Shown: one piece after another, positions 1 through 7,238 of the stretch
How positions within the stretch are numbered: the first letter of the stretch is position 1
Layout: each line of letters begins with the position of its first letter
Assembly (NCBI GenBank): GCA_900556395.1
Contig: USOQ01000027.1
Span: 1 to 30,431, forward strand
From: Candidatus Segatella caccae
GTDB taxonomy: Bacteria; Bacteroidota; Bacteroidia; Bacteroidales; Bacteroidaceae
Direction of reading: 5' to 3'
DNA length: 30,431 bases
Made by a program: the position numbers and the translations under genes
The notes under the pieces: generated by a model
Told to the model about the DNA's origin: nothing
The model's database searches: none
What the model saw: the letters and a program-made list of their open reading frames with translations, nothing else

Positions 1-68
1 ACGACAATGAGAACTCTTATACTTCTCAGATGGTTCGTACTATCAAGTACCTCGCTGAGTTGAAGTAA
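1..68 (+). CDS. gap: Glyceraldehyde-3-phosphate dehydrogenase, C-terminal end (partial)
   Basis: The reading frame is open from the window edge to the TAA at 66-68 and encodes the last 21 residues, beginning DNENSYTSQMVRT and ending LAELK. The DNE-x-SYTxQMVRT pattern matches the final helix region of type I GAPDH (usually WYDNE in front), the glycolytic enzyme that oxidises glyceraldehyde-3-phosphate with NAD. The gene body lies outside the window, so the call rests on about 20 residues. A strong terminator follows at 102-132. Confidence 0.7.
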   Translation, partial: DNENSYTSQMVRTIKYLAELK

Positions 69-101
69 TACCGCTGAAGCGATATACACAACAATAATAT
101 A

Positions 102-132
102 AGCCTGGCATTGTAAAATGCCAGGCTTTTTT
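102..132 (+). terminator. Intrinsic terminator after gap
   Basis: A perfect 10-bp stem AGCCTGGCAT / ATGCCAGGCT (102-111 and 118-127) with a 6-nt loop is followed directly by a T run at 128-132. It lies 34 bp after the gap stop codon. Confidence 0.9.
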
Positions 133-195
133 GTGTTAAATACTCTCATGAAAACTCATTTATGGGTTTCTAACTCCATTTTTTCTATTTCTTTT

Positions 196-226
196 TTTAC
201 CTGTATCAGAAAATTTTGTAACTTTG
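196..226 (+). promoter_or_regulatory. Promoter for miaA
   Basis: The -7 box TAACTTTG at 219-226 fits the Bacteroidota consensus TAnnTTTG exactly. A weak T-rich -33 element (TTTA) lies 19 bp upstream. Only 5 nt separate the -7 box from the ATG at 232, so the mRNA would be leaderless or nearly so if that ATG is used. Confidence 0.65.
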
Positions 227-231
227 CCAAC

Positions 232-1185
232 ATGAAACAAACGATGATAACGATATTGGGTCCTACGGCCAGCGGTAAAACGAGTCTTGCTGCTGCCTTG
301 GCAGCTTCTTTTCCTACCCATCAGGGTGGTCAGGAAGCTGAAATTATCAGTGCCGATAGTCGCCAGGTGTATCGCGGTATGGATATCGGTACAGGCAAGG
401 ATTTGGCCGACTATACCATTGCAGGCAAGTTGATACCTTATCATCTTATTGATATTTGTGAGCCAGGCACCAAGTACAATCTCTTTCAGTATCAGCAAGA
501 CTTCTATGATGCTTATCAAGATGTCTTGGATCGAGGAAGGATGCCCATCCTTTGTGGCGGTACAGGGTTGTATATCGAGTCGGTGCTGAAGGGCTATCAC
601 CTCTCGCCAGTGCCACAGAATCCTGCGTTGCGCGAGCAACTGGCTTGTAAGACACTGCCCGAACTCACAGAGATACTCTTGCAGCTGAAGGCAAAGAACG
701 GTTCCAATATGCACAACCGCACAGATGTGGACACCGCTCAGCGTGCCATTCGTGCTATAGAGATAGAGACTTATAATGCCGAACATCCTTTGCCCGAACG
801 CGAATTGCCTTCTGTAGACTCACTCATTGTAGGTGTGAGTATCGATCGTGATGCTCGGCGCGAAAAGATTACGCATCGTCTTAAGCAACGTCTGGACGAA
901 GGTATGGTAGACGAAATCAAGGCGCTTCTTGCCAGGGGTATTCCCGCAGAAGACCTGATATACTACGGACTGGAGTATAAGTTTGTTACCGAATATGTGA
1001 TAGGTAAGACTTCCTATGATGAGATGTTTCGTGGCTTAGAGATAGCCATTCATCAGTTTGCCAAGCGACAGATGACATGGTTTCGAGGCATGGAGCGTAG
1101 AGGGTTCACCATTCATTGGGTGGATGCTTTACAGCCTATGGCCGATAAGGTGGAGCAGATATGGGAGTTGACGAGAAATGTATAG
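232..1185 (+). CDS. miaA: tRNA dimethylallyltransferase (MiaA)
   Basis: The 317-aa protein transfers the dimethylallyl group of DMAPP to N6 of A37 in tRNAs that read UNN codons, in the cytoplasm. Visible family motifs are the P-loop GPTASGKTS (residues 10-18), ADSRQVYRGMDIGTGK (41-56), CGGTGLYIESVLKGY (about 108-122) and a C-terminal KRQMTWFRG. Length is normal for the family. A longer frame opens at 118 inside the upstream terminator, but ATG 232 is preferred because it sits just after a consensus promoter and puts the P-loop at the usual distance from the N terminus. ATG 244 is a possible alternative. Many Bacteroidota carry two MiaA paralogues, and the GKDLADY and EPGTKYNLFQY segments look like the more divergent one (from memory of the family). 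The diacylglycerol-kinase-like gene follows 23 bp later, probably in the same transcript. Confidence 0.93.
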   Translation: MKQTMITILGPTASGKTSLAAALAASFPTHQGGQEAEIISADSRQVYRGMDIGTGKDLADYTIAGKLIPYHLIDICEPGTKYNLFQYQQDFYDAYQDVLDRGRMPILCGGTGLYIESVLKGYHLSPVPQNPALREQLACKTLPELTEILLQLKAKNGSNMHNRTDVDTAQRAIRAIEIETYNAEHPLPERELPSVDSLIVGVSIDRDARREKITHRLKQRLDEGMVDEIKALLARGIPAEDLIYYGLEYKFVTEYVIGKTSYDEMFRGLEIAIHQFAKRQMTWFRGMERRGFTIHWVDALQPMADKVEQIWELTRNV

Positions 1186-1208
1186 TGTAATATTTTCAAG
1201 ATATAGAT

Positions 1209-2141
1209 ATGGCAGTTAATCAAAACAAGTGGGGATTACTCTATTGCCCCCGTAACGGGTGGCGTGAAGGCAAGCGTTGGCAGAAGATAGAGAAGGTGTT
1301 GCGACAGCAGCATATCGACTATGATTACGTACAGAGCGAAAACCAGCATGGTGTAGAACGTTTGGTCAAGATGTTTATCAATAATGGTTATAAGACCATC
1401 GTTATTGTTGGTGGTGACTCTGCACTCAATGATGCCGTCAACTGTCTGATGCAGGTTGATAAGGCTACTCGCGATGAGATAGCCTTGGGCGTTATCCCTA
1501 ATGGCATGATGAACGACTTTGCTCATTTCTGGGGCTTCTCTGATAGCGATTACGAACAAGCTATCAAGTGGCTCCAACAGCGTCGTGTCAGAAAGATAGA
1601 CTTAGGGTGCATTCGCTATGTCAATAAGCATGATGAGAAGTGTCATCGTTATTTCCTCAACTGTGTCAACGTGGGGCTCATAGCTGCCATTATGAACCTG
1701 CGCCGTAAGACTCATCATTTCTTAGGTTCTCGCACCCTCTCGTTCATCTCTTCCTTCGTGCTGATGATATTCCAGCGTCTCGACTATAAGATGCACATTA
1801 AGATCAACGAAGATGTCATCAAGCGTCGTGTCATGACGATGTGTGTCGGTAATGCCCCAGGTTATGGACAGACACCCAATGCGGTGCCGTATAATGGCCT
1901 GCTCGATGTATCGGTAGTTTATCATCCACAGATAACCCAACTTTTCGAGGGCTTCTATCTCTTTGTGAGAGGCAAGTTTCTCAACCATCGTAGCGTGCAT
2001 CCTTATCGCACTCGCGAAGTGGAGATATTGGAGGCTCCACATGCGCTGATAGGGGTTGACGGCAGACTGATGAACACCCCTCAAGGTGGTTATAAGATAA
2101 CGGTAGAGCAAGAAGTAATTAATTTTTTGATACCAGCATAA
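1209..2141 (+). CDS. Diacylglycerol kinase family lipid kinase (YegS/DagK type)
   Basis: This 310-aa protein has the fold signature of the DAGK catalytic domain. GGDSALNDA (residues 68-76) stands in for the usual GGDGTxNE, PNGMMNDFA (98-106) for PxGTxNDFA, and VPYNGLLDVSVV plus VDGRL near the C terminus belong to the accessory beta-domain. Members phosphorylate diacylglycerol, sphingoid bases or related lipids at the membrane using ATP. Two usually conserved glycine/threonine positions are replaced here (GGDS, PNGM), so substrate and even activity are uncertain. It lies 23 bp after miaA, is probably cotranscribed, and ends in a terminator. Confidence 0.82.
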   Translation: MAVNQNKWGLLYCPRNGWREGKRWQKIEKVLRQQHIDYDYVQSENQHGVERLVKMFINNGYKTIVIVGGDSALNDAVNCLMQVDKATRDEIALGVIPNGMMNDFAHFWGFSDSDYEQAIKWLQQRRVRKIDLGCIRYVNKHDEKCHRYFLNCVNVGLIAAIMNLRRKTHHFLGSRTLSFISSFVLMIFQRLDYKMHIKINEDVIKRRVMTMCVGNAPGYGQTPNAVPYNGLLDVSVVYHPQITQLFEGFYLFVRGKFLNHRSVHPYRTREVEILEAPHALIGVDGRLMNTPQGGYKITVEQEVINFLIPA

Positions 2142-2145
2142 GTAG

Positions 2146-2178
2146 AGGAGAGCCAGCCCATCGTGCTCTCCTTTTTTT
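2146..2178 (+). terminator. Intrinsic terminator after the lipid kinase gene
   Basis: The stem AGGAGAGC (2146-2153) pairs with GCTCTCCT (2165-2172), and a T run continues to 2178. It starts 5 bp after the stop codon. Confidence 0.88.
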
Positions 2179-2284
2179 GTATAGAGCCCAGTGTTTTCCA
2201 ATCTCTGTTTCATTGAAAAACGAGGTGGTTTAAGGATAAAAACCATGATAAAACATAATTTCAACCAATTTTATCCCAAAAAAC

Positions 2285-2315
2285 TTTGTGATACAATAAA
2301 AAATCGTTACCTTTG
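2285..2315 (+). promoter_or_regulatory. Promoter of the glycogen operon
   Basis: TTTG at 2285-2288, a 19-bp spacer and TACCTTTG at 2308-2315 match the Bacteroidota sigma-ABfr consensus (TTTG-N19-TAnnTTTG) at every position. The start codon of the debranching enzyme is at 2364, giving a leader of roughly 45 nt. Confidence 0.85.
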
Positions 2316-2363
2316 AACCAATCTAAAGTATAGTATTAAAAACTAAAACCTTAATATAGATCT

Positions 2364-4307
2364 ATGAGTTATCTAAAATTCGAAAAGGCCCTGATGACTA
2401 ACCTTCAAGAGTCATTACCCAAGGAGTTGTTGCGTACCAACCGCTCTGGTGCTTATTCGTGCTCTACGATTGTGGATTGTAATACCCGTAAGTATCATGG
2501 ACTATTGGTTGTCCCTATTCCAGAATTGGATGATGATAATCATGTGCTCCTAAGCTCGCTCGATGTTACGGTCATTCAGCATGGTGCTGAGTTCAATCTG
2601 GGATTGCACAAGTATCAAGGCAACAACTACAATCCGATGGGACATAAGTACATTCGCGAATTCGATTGTGACAAGGTTCCTACTACGCTGTATCGTGTGG
2701 GAGGTGTCATTCTGAAGAAGGAAGTCGTGTTCCAACATTATGAGAACCGTATCTTACTACGGTACACCCTCGTAGATGGCCATTCTGCCACTACCCTGAG
2801 GTTCCGTCCTTTCCTTGCATTCCGTAGCGTGAGACAGTTTACTCACGAGAATGCTACTGCATCACGAGATTATGCGGAGGTCGACAATGGTATCAAGACA
2901 TGTATGTATGCCGGATATCCCGATCTTTTCATGCAATTCTCTAAGAAAAACAATTTCATCTTCCAGCCCGACTGGTATCGTGGCGTAGAGTATCCTAAGG
3001 AGCAGGAGCGTGGCTATGCTTCTAATGAAGACCTTTACGTTCCCGGTTATTTCGAGATGAACATCAAGAAGGGTGAGACCATTGTCTTCGCAGCTTCCAC
3101 ATCCGAAATCAAGTCGCGCAGCTTGAAGGCTCTCTTCGACAAGGAAGTGAACGAGCGTGCTCCACGCGACAACTTCTTCCATTGTCTTGTTAATGCAGCC
3201 CACCAGTTCCATCGCCGTGAGAGCAATGACGATCGTTATATCATTGCTGGTTATCCTTGGTTCAAGTGCCGTGCCCGTGATACTTTTATTTCTTTACCAG
3301 GTTTGACTCTCTCCATAGAGGAAGACGACTACTTCGAGTTGGTCATGAAGACAGCTATGAAGGGATATTACGAGTTTATGGAGGGCAAGCCTATCACCGT
3401 TCATATAGCAGAGATAGAGCAGCCTGATGTGCCTTTGTGGGCAGTATGGGCCTTGCAGCAGTATGCCAAGGAGAAGGGTAAGGAAGCCTGCCTCAAGAAA
3501 TACGGCAAGTTTATCAAGGATGTAGTGATGTATGTGAAGTGCAATCATCACCCCAATCTCAAGTTGATGCCTAACGGACTCCTTTATACCGATGGTAAGG
3601 ACAAGGCTGTGACATGGATGAACTCCACAGCCAATGGTCGTCCTGTGGTTCCACGTACGGGATATATCGTTGAGTTTAACGCCTTGTGGTATAATGCTCT
3701 TTGCTTCAGTGCCTCATTGGCAGAGTTGGCTGGCAAGGAGAAAGACCAGCAGCAGTTGCTCGAAGCAGCCGAACTCACCAAGCAGTCGTTCCTCGACACC
3801 TTCCTCAACGAGTATGGTTATCTCTACGACTATGTCGATGGTAATATGATCGACTGGAGTGTTCGCCCCAATATGATATTCCCTGTAGCCTTCGACTATT
3901 CTCCCTTGTCGCAAGACCAGAAGAAGCGAGTTCTCGACATCTGTACCCGTGAGCTTCTTACACCTAAGGGCTTGCGTTCGCTCTCACCAAAGAGTGGTGG
4001 ATACAATCCTGTTTATGTAGGTCCACAGAGCCAGCGCGACTATGCTTATCATCAGGGTACAGCATGGCCTTGGCTGGGCGGCTTCTATATGGAGGCAAGT
4101 CTGAAAATGTATAAGCGTACCCGCCTGAGCTTCGTAGAACGCCAGATGGTGGGCTATGACGATGAGATGTCATGCCATTGCTTAGGTACCATCAGCGAGC
4201 TCTTCGATGGCAATCCGCCATTTGCTGGCAGAGGTGCCATCTCTTTTGCCATGAATGTGGCAGAGATCTTGCGTGCGCTCGAACTACTTGAAAAATATCA
4301 ATATTAA
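2364..4307 (+). CDS. Glycogen debranching enzyme (amylo-alpha-1,6-glucosidase, GH133)
   Basis: The 647-aa protein resembles the bacterial amylo-alpha-1,6-glucosidase family, with an N-terminal beta-rich domain (LRTNRSGAYSCSTI..NTRKYHGLLV near residues 22-50) and a C-terminal (alpha/alpha)6 domain. Family landmarks include PWFKCRARDTFISLPGL near residue 296 and YHQGTAWPWLGGFYMEA near residue 561. It would remove the alpha-1,6-linked stubs at glycogen branch points. No signal peptide is visible, so it is cytoplasmic. It is the first gene of a three-gene operon with a GT4 and a GH57 gene, a set conserved in Bacteroidota for storage glucan metabolism. Length is usual for the bacterial form. Confidence 0.9.
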   Translation: MSYLKFEKALMTNLQESLPKELLRTNRSGAYSCSTIVDCNTRKYHGLLVVPIPELDDDNHVLLSSLDVTVIQHGAEFNLGLHKYQGNNYNPMGHKYIREFDCDKVPTTLYRVGGVILKKEVVFQHYENRILLRYTLVDGHSATTLRFRPFLAFRSVRQFTHENATASRDYAEVDNGIKTCMYAGYPDLFMQFSKKNNFIFQPDWYRGVEYPKEQERGYASNEDLYVPGYFEMNIKKGETIVFAASTSEIKSRSLKALFDKEVNERAPRDNFFHCLVNAAHQFHRRESNDDRYIIAGYPWFKCRARDTFISLPGLTLSIEEDDYFELVMKTAMKGYYEFMEGKPITVHIAEIEQPDVPLWAVWALQQYAKEKGKEACLKKYGKFIKDVVMYVKCNHHPNLKLMPNGLLYTDGKDKAVTWMNSTANGRPVVPRTGYIVEFNALWYNALCFSASLAELAGKEKDQQQLLEAAELTKQSFLDTFLNEYGYLYDYVDGNMIDWSVRPNMIFPVAFDYSPLSQDQKKRVLDICTRELLTPKGLRSLSPKSGGYNPVYVGPQSQRDYAYHQGTAWPWLGGFYMEASLKMYKRTRLSFVERQMVGYDDEMSCHCLGTISELFDGNPPFAGRGAISFAMNVAEILRALELLEKYQY

Positions 4308-4309
4308 AT

Positions 4310-4316
4310 AAGGAGG
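4310..4316 (+). promoter_or_regulatory. Strong Shine-Dalgarno sequence before the GT4 gene
   Basis: AAGGAGG sits 7 nt before the ATG at 4324. Canonical Shine-Dalgarno motifs are uncommon in Bacteroidota, where A-rich leaders are the rule, so this site is a notable exception in the window and supports the chosen start. Confidence 0.7.
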
Positions 4317-4323
4317 ACGCAAT

Positions 4324-5592
4324 ATGAAAGTATTAATGTTTGGATGGGAGTATCCTCCTCATGTATTTGGTGGCTTGGCTACTGCCAATTTCGGTATCTC
4401 ACAGGGCTTACATGCCCAGGGCGATGTGGATATTACCCTTTGTCTTCCACATCCTTTTGGTGATGAAGACCGCAGTGCTGCCAAGATAGTAGCCATGAAC
4501 AGTGTGCCTATAGCCTGGCGTGATGTCAACTTTGACTATGTGCAGCAGCGTGTGGGCAACATCATGGATCCTCATGACTATTTCCGTTATCGTGACCATA
4601 TCTATGCCGATTTCAATTATATGAACGTCAACGACCTCGGCTGTATGGATTTTGCAGGTGGATATCCTTCCAACCTTCACGACGAAATCAATAACTATTC
4701 TGTTATAGCAGGCGTGGTGGCTCGTTCAGAGGAATTTGACATCATTCATGCTCACGACTGGCTTACCTTCCCTGCAGGCATCCACGCCAAGAAGGTGAGT
4801 GGCAAACCTCTTTGTATCCACGTTCATGCTACCGACTTCGACCGTAGTCGTGGTAAGGTGAACCCCACCGTTTATTCCATCGAGAAGGATGGTATGGACA
4901 ATGCCGACTGCATCATGTGTGTGTCAGAGCTTACCCGTCAGACAGTCATCAATCAGTATCATCAGGATCCACGTAAGTGTTTTGCCATGCACAATGCCGT
5001 TTATCCATTAAAGCAGGAGTGGCAAGACATCCCTCGTCCCGACCATAAGGGCAAGGAGAAGGTGGTAACCTTCTTAGGTCGTATCACTATGCAGAAAGGT
5101 CCTGAATACTTTGTCGAGGCTGCCAATATGGTGCTACATCGTACTCGTAATGTCCGTTTCTGTATGGCTGGCTCAGGCGATATGATGAATCAGATGATTT
5201 ATTTGGCTGCCGAAAGAGGTATCGCCGATCGTTTCCACTTCCCGGGCTTTATGCGTGGCAAGCAGGTATATGAGTGTCTGAAAGATTCTGATGTCTATGT
5301 CATGCCTTCTGTGAGTGAGCCTTTCGGTATCTCTCCTTTGGAGGCCATGCAGTGTGGCACACCTACGATTATTTCTAAGCAGAGTGGTTGTGGTGAAATC
5401 CTTACCAACTGTATCAAGGTCGATTATTGGGACATTCATGCCTTGGCTGATGCCATCTATAGCATCTGTCACAATGAGAGCCTCTTCGACTATCTTTCTG
5501 TGGAAGGCAAAAACGAGGTCGACCAGATTACCTGGGAGAAGGTGGGAGCACGCATCAAGGACCTTTACCTCAAAACCTTAGGGTGGCAGTAG
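4324..5592 (+). CDS. Glycogen-synthase-like glycosyltransferase, family GT4
   Basis: The 422-aa protein begins MKVLMFGWEYPPHVFGGLA, the GT-B N-terminal glycine-rich loop typical of starch/glycogen synthase relatives. It contains IIHAHDWLTFPAG (acceptor-side motif), VTFLGRITMQKGPEYF (donor-binding domain start) and the EX7E motif SEPFGISPLEAMQCG with Glu332 and Glu340. It probably extends alpha-1,4-glucan chains from a nucleotide sugar in the cytoplasm; whether the donor is ADP- or UDP-glucose cannot be read from sequence. The stop of the debranching gene is 16 bp upstream and a strong ribosome binding site lies between. Neighbouring GH133 and GH57 genes support a role in glycogen metabolism. 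Confidence 0.88.
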   Translation: MKVLMFGWEYPPHVFGGLATANFGISQGLHAQGDVDITLCLPHPFGDEDRSAAKIVAMNSVPIAWRDVNFDYVQQRVGNIMDPHDYFRYRDHIYADFNYMNVNDLGCMDFAGGYPSNLHDEINNYSVIAGVVARSEEFDIIHAHDWLTFPAGIHAKKVSGKPLCIHVHATDFDRSRGKVNPTVYSIEKDGMDNADCIMCVSELTRQTVINQYHQDPRKCFAMHNAVYPLKQEWQDIPRPDHKGKEKVVTFLGRITMQKGPEYFVEAANMVLHRTRNVRFCMAGSGDMMNQMIYLAAERGIADRFHFPGFMRGKQVYECLKDSDVYVMPSVSEPFGISPLEAMQCGTPTIISKQSGCGEILTNCIKVDYWDIHALADAIYSICHNESLFDYLSVEGKNEVDQITWEKVGARIKDLYLKTLGWQ

Positions 5593-5595
5593 GTT

Positions 5596-5654
5596 AAGTG
5601 AAGGGTGAAGAACGAAGAATGAAGAAAGAACACAGAAGATTCTTGGGCTTCACT
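5596..5654 (+). repeat. Purine-rich direct-repeat spacer between GT4 and GH57 genes
   Basis: The 99-bp gap holds an irregular run of GAAG/GAAGAA words (about 5600-5632), and AGTGAAG (5597-5603) can pair with CTTCACT (5648-5654). No gene and no TAnnTTTG promoter is visible, so GH57 is probably translated from the operon mRNA. The run looks like a low-complexity spacer repeat rather than a protein-coding stretch. Confidence 0.5.
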
Positions 5655-5691
5655 CATCATACAAGTTAAACGTTCAAATTCCAATTTTTTT

Positions 5692-7131
5692 ATGAAAACA
5701 ATTTGTTTATATTTCGAGATACATCAGATTATCCATCTGAAGAGGTATCGTTTCTTCGATATCGGTACCGACCATTATTACTATGATGACTATGAGAACG
5801 AGCGTAGCATCAGTGATATTGCAGAGCATTCTTATATGCCTGCCCTCACAGCCTTAGAGGATATGATCAAGGCCAACGGACAGTATTTCAAGGTGGCTTT
5901 CTCTATCTCTGGTGTGGGTATGGAGCAGTTGGAGCTACATGCGCCTCAGGTGCTCGAGAAGTTGCAGGATCTCAACAAGACAGGTTGCGTAGAGTTCCTC
6001 GCCGAACCTTATTCTCATGGCTTGGCATCTCTCGTCAACGAGGAGAGCTTTAAAGCCGAAGTACAGCGTCAGGCTGCCAAGATGGAGGAGTACTTTGGCA
6101 AGAAGCCACAGGTGCTGCGCAACTCTTCGCTTATCTATAGCGACGACATCGGTTTGCAGGCTTCGCAGATGGGCTTTGTGGGTATGCTTACCGAGGGTGC
6201 TAAGCATGTGTTGGGATGGAAGTCTCCACACTATGTCTACAACTGTGCTTTGGCTCCCAACCTCAAGCTCTTGCTTCGCGACGTGCGCCTGAGCGATGAT
6301 GTATCTTTGCGTTTCAACAACAGCAACTGGGACGGCTATCCTCTCTTCGCCGACAACTATATCAATCAGATTGTTGCCCTGCCTCAAGAGGAGCAGGTTA
6401 TCAATATCTTTATGGAGCTGTCTGCTCTCGGTATTGCCCAGCCCTTGTCAAGCAACATTCTGGAGTTCCTGAAGGCTCTGCCAGCTTGCGCTAAGGAAAA
6501 AGGCATCACCTTCTCTACTCCTGTTGAGATTTGCAAGAAGATGAAGTCGGTAGGCGAGTTGAATGTTCCTGACACCCTGAGTTGGGTAGACGAGGAGCGT
6601 GATGCCAGCACCTGGTTGGGTAACTCTATGCAGCGTGAGGCTTTCAACAAACTTTATAGTGTTGCCGACCGTGTACGCATTGCCAACGATCCACGTATCA
6701 ATCAGGACTGGGATTATCTGCAGGCAAGTAACAACTTCCGCTTTATGACCACCAAGCCCAGCAATGTGGGTCTCGACCGTGGTATCTATAGCGATCCTTT
6801 TGATGCTTTCACCAACTATATGAATATTCTTGGCGACTTCATCAATCGTGTCAACGACCTCTATCCTTCTGATGTGGATAACGACCAGTTAGAGGGTCTT
6901 CTCACCACCATCAAGAATCAAGATGAGGAAATCGAGGTAAAGGACAAGGAGATTGTTCGCTTGCAGGCTAAGCTCGAGAAGATAGAGAAGGAGGCAGAAA
7001 AGCTTCGTTCAGAGAAGAAACCTGCTGCCAAGAAGACCGCTACTGCAGCCAAGGCTCCTGCCAAGAAGACAGCTACTAAGGCTCCTGCCAAGAAAGCTGC
7101 TGCCAAGGCCGAAACAACCGAAAAGAAGTAA
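5692..7131 (+). CDS. GH57 family alpha-glucan hydrolase/transferase with Lys/Ala-rich tail
   Basis: The 479-aa protein starts with the GH57 opening strand ICLYFEIHQIIHL (family: H-Q-P/x) and has FLAEPYSHGLASL around the probable nucleophile Glu105. GH57 enzymes are retaining alpha-amylases, 4-alpha-glucanotransferases or branching enzymes; the exact activity is not decidable here. No signal peptide, so cytoplasmic, in keeping with the glycogen operon. The catalytic region ends near residue 395. It is followed by a charged coiled coil (about 400-440: QDEEIEVKDKEIVRLQAKLE) and a final segment of about 40 residues made of PAAKK/APAKK repeats, resembling the tail of bacterial histone-H1-like proteins. 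The codons are in frame to the TAA at 7129-7131 without a shift, so the tail belongs to the gene. Confidence 0.87.
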   Translation: MKTICLYFEIHQIIHLKRYRFFDIGTDHYYYDDYENERSISDIAEHSYMPALTALEDMIKANGQYFKVAFSISGVGMEQLELHAPQVLEKLQDLNKTGCVEFLAEPYSHGLASLVNEESFKAEVQRQAAKMEEYFGKKPQVLRNSSLIYSDDIGLQASQMGFVGMLTEGAKHVLGWKSPHYVYNCALAPNLKLLLRDVRLSDDVSLRFNNSNWDGYPLFADNYINQIVALPQEEQVINIFMELSALGIAQPLSSNILEFLKALPACAKEKGITFSTPVEICKKMKSVGELNVPDTLSWVDEERDASTWLGNSMQREAFNKLYSVADRVRIANDPRINQDWDYLQASNNFRFMTTKPSNVGLDRGIYSDPFDAFTNYMNILGDFINRVNDLYPSDVDNDQLEGLLTTIKNQDEEIEVKDKEIVRLQAKLEKIEKEAEKLRSEKKPAAKKTATAAKAPAKKTATKAPAKKAAAKAETTEKK

Positions 7132-7152
7132 GTATATTATCTTATAAACATC

Positions 7153-7189
7153 AAAAAGGCAATCTGTCATACAACAGATTGCCTTTTTT
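7153..7189. terminator. Bidirectional terminator between GH57 and GH28 genes
   Basis: The perfect 10-bp stem GGCAATCTGT / ACAGATTGCC (7158-7167 and 7174-7183) is flanked by AAAAA on the left and TTTTTT on the right, so it can stop transcription from both convergent genes. Confidence 0.9.
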
Positions 7190-7238
7190 GTTTGTTCTAT
7201 ATTGACAGGTGATGAGCCTGTAGTGTACAGAGAGTAGG

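Noticed and set aside
118..231. N-terminal extension of MiaA by 38 residues from ATG 118
   Set aside because: ATG 118 is in the stem of the upstream terminator, the extra residues are low-complexity and hydrophobic, and a consensus promoter lies at 219-226.
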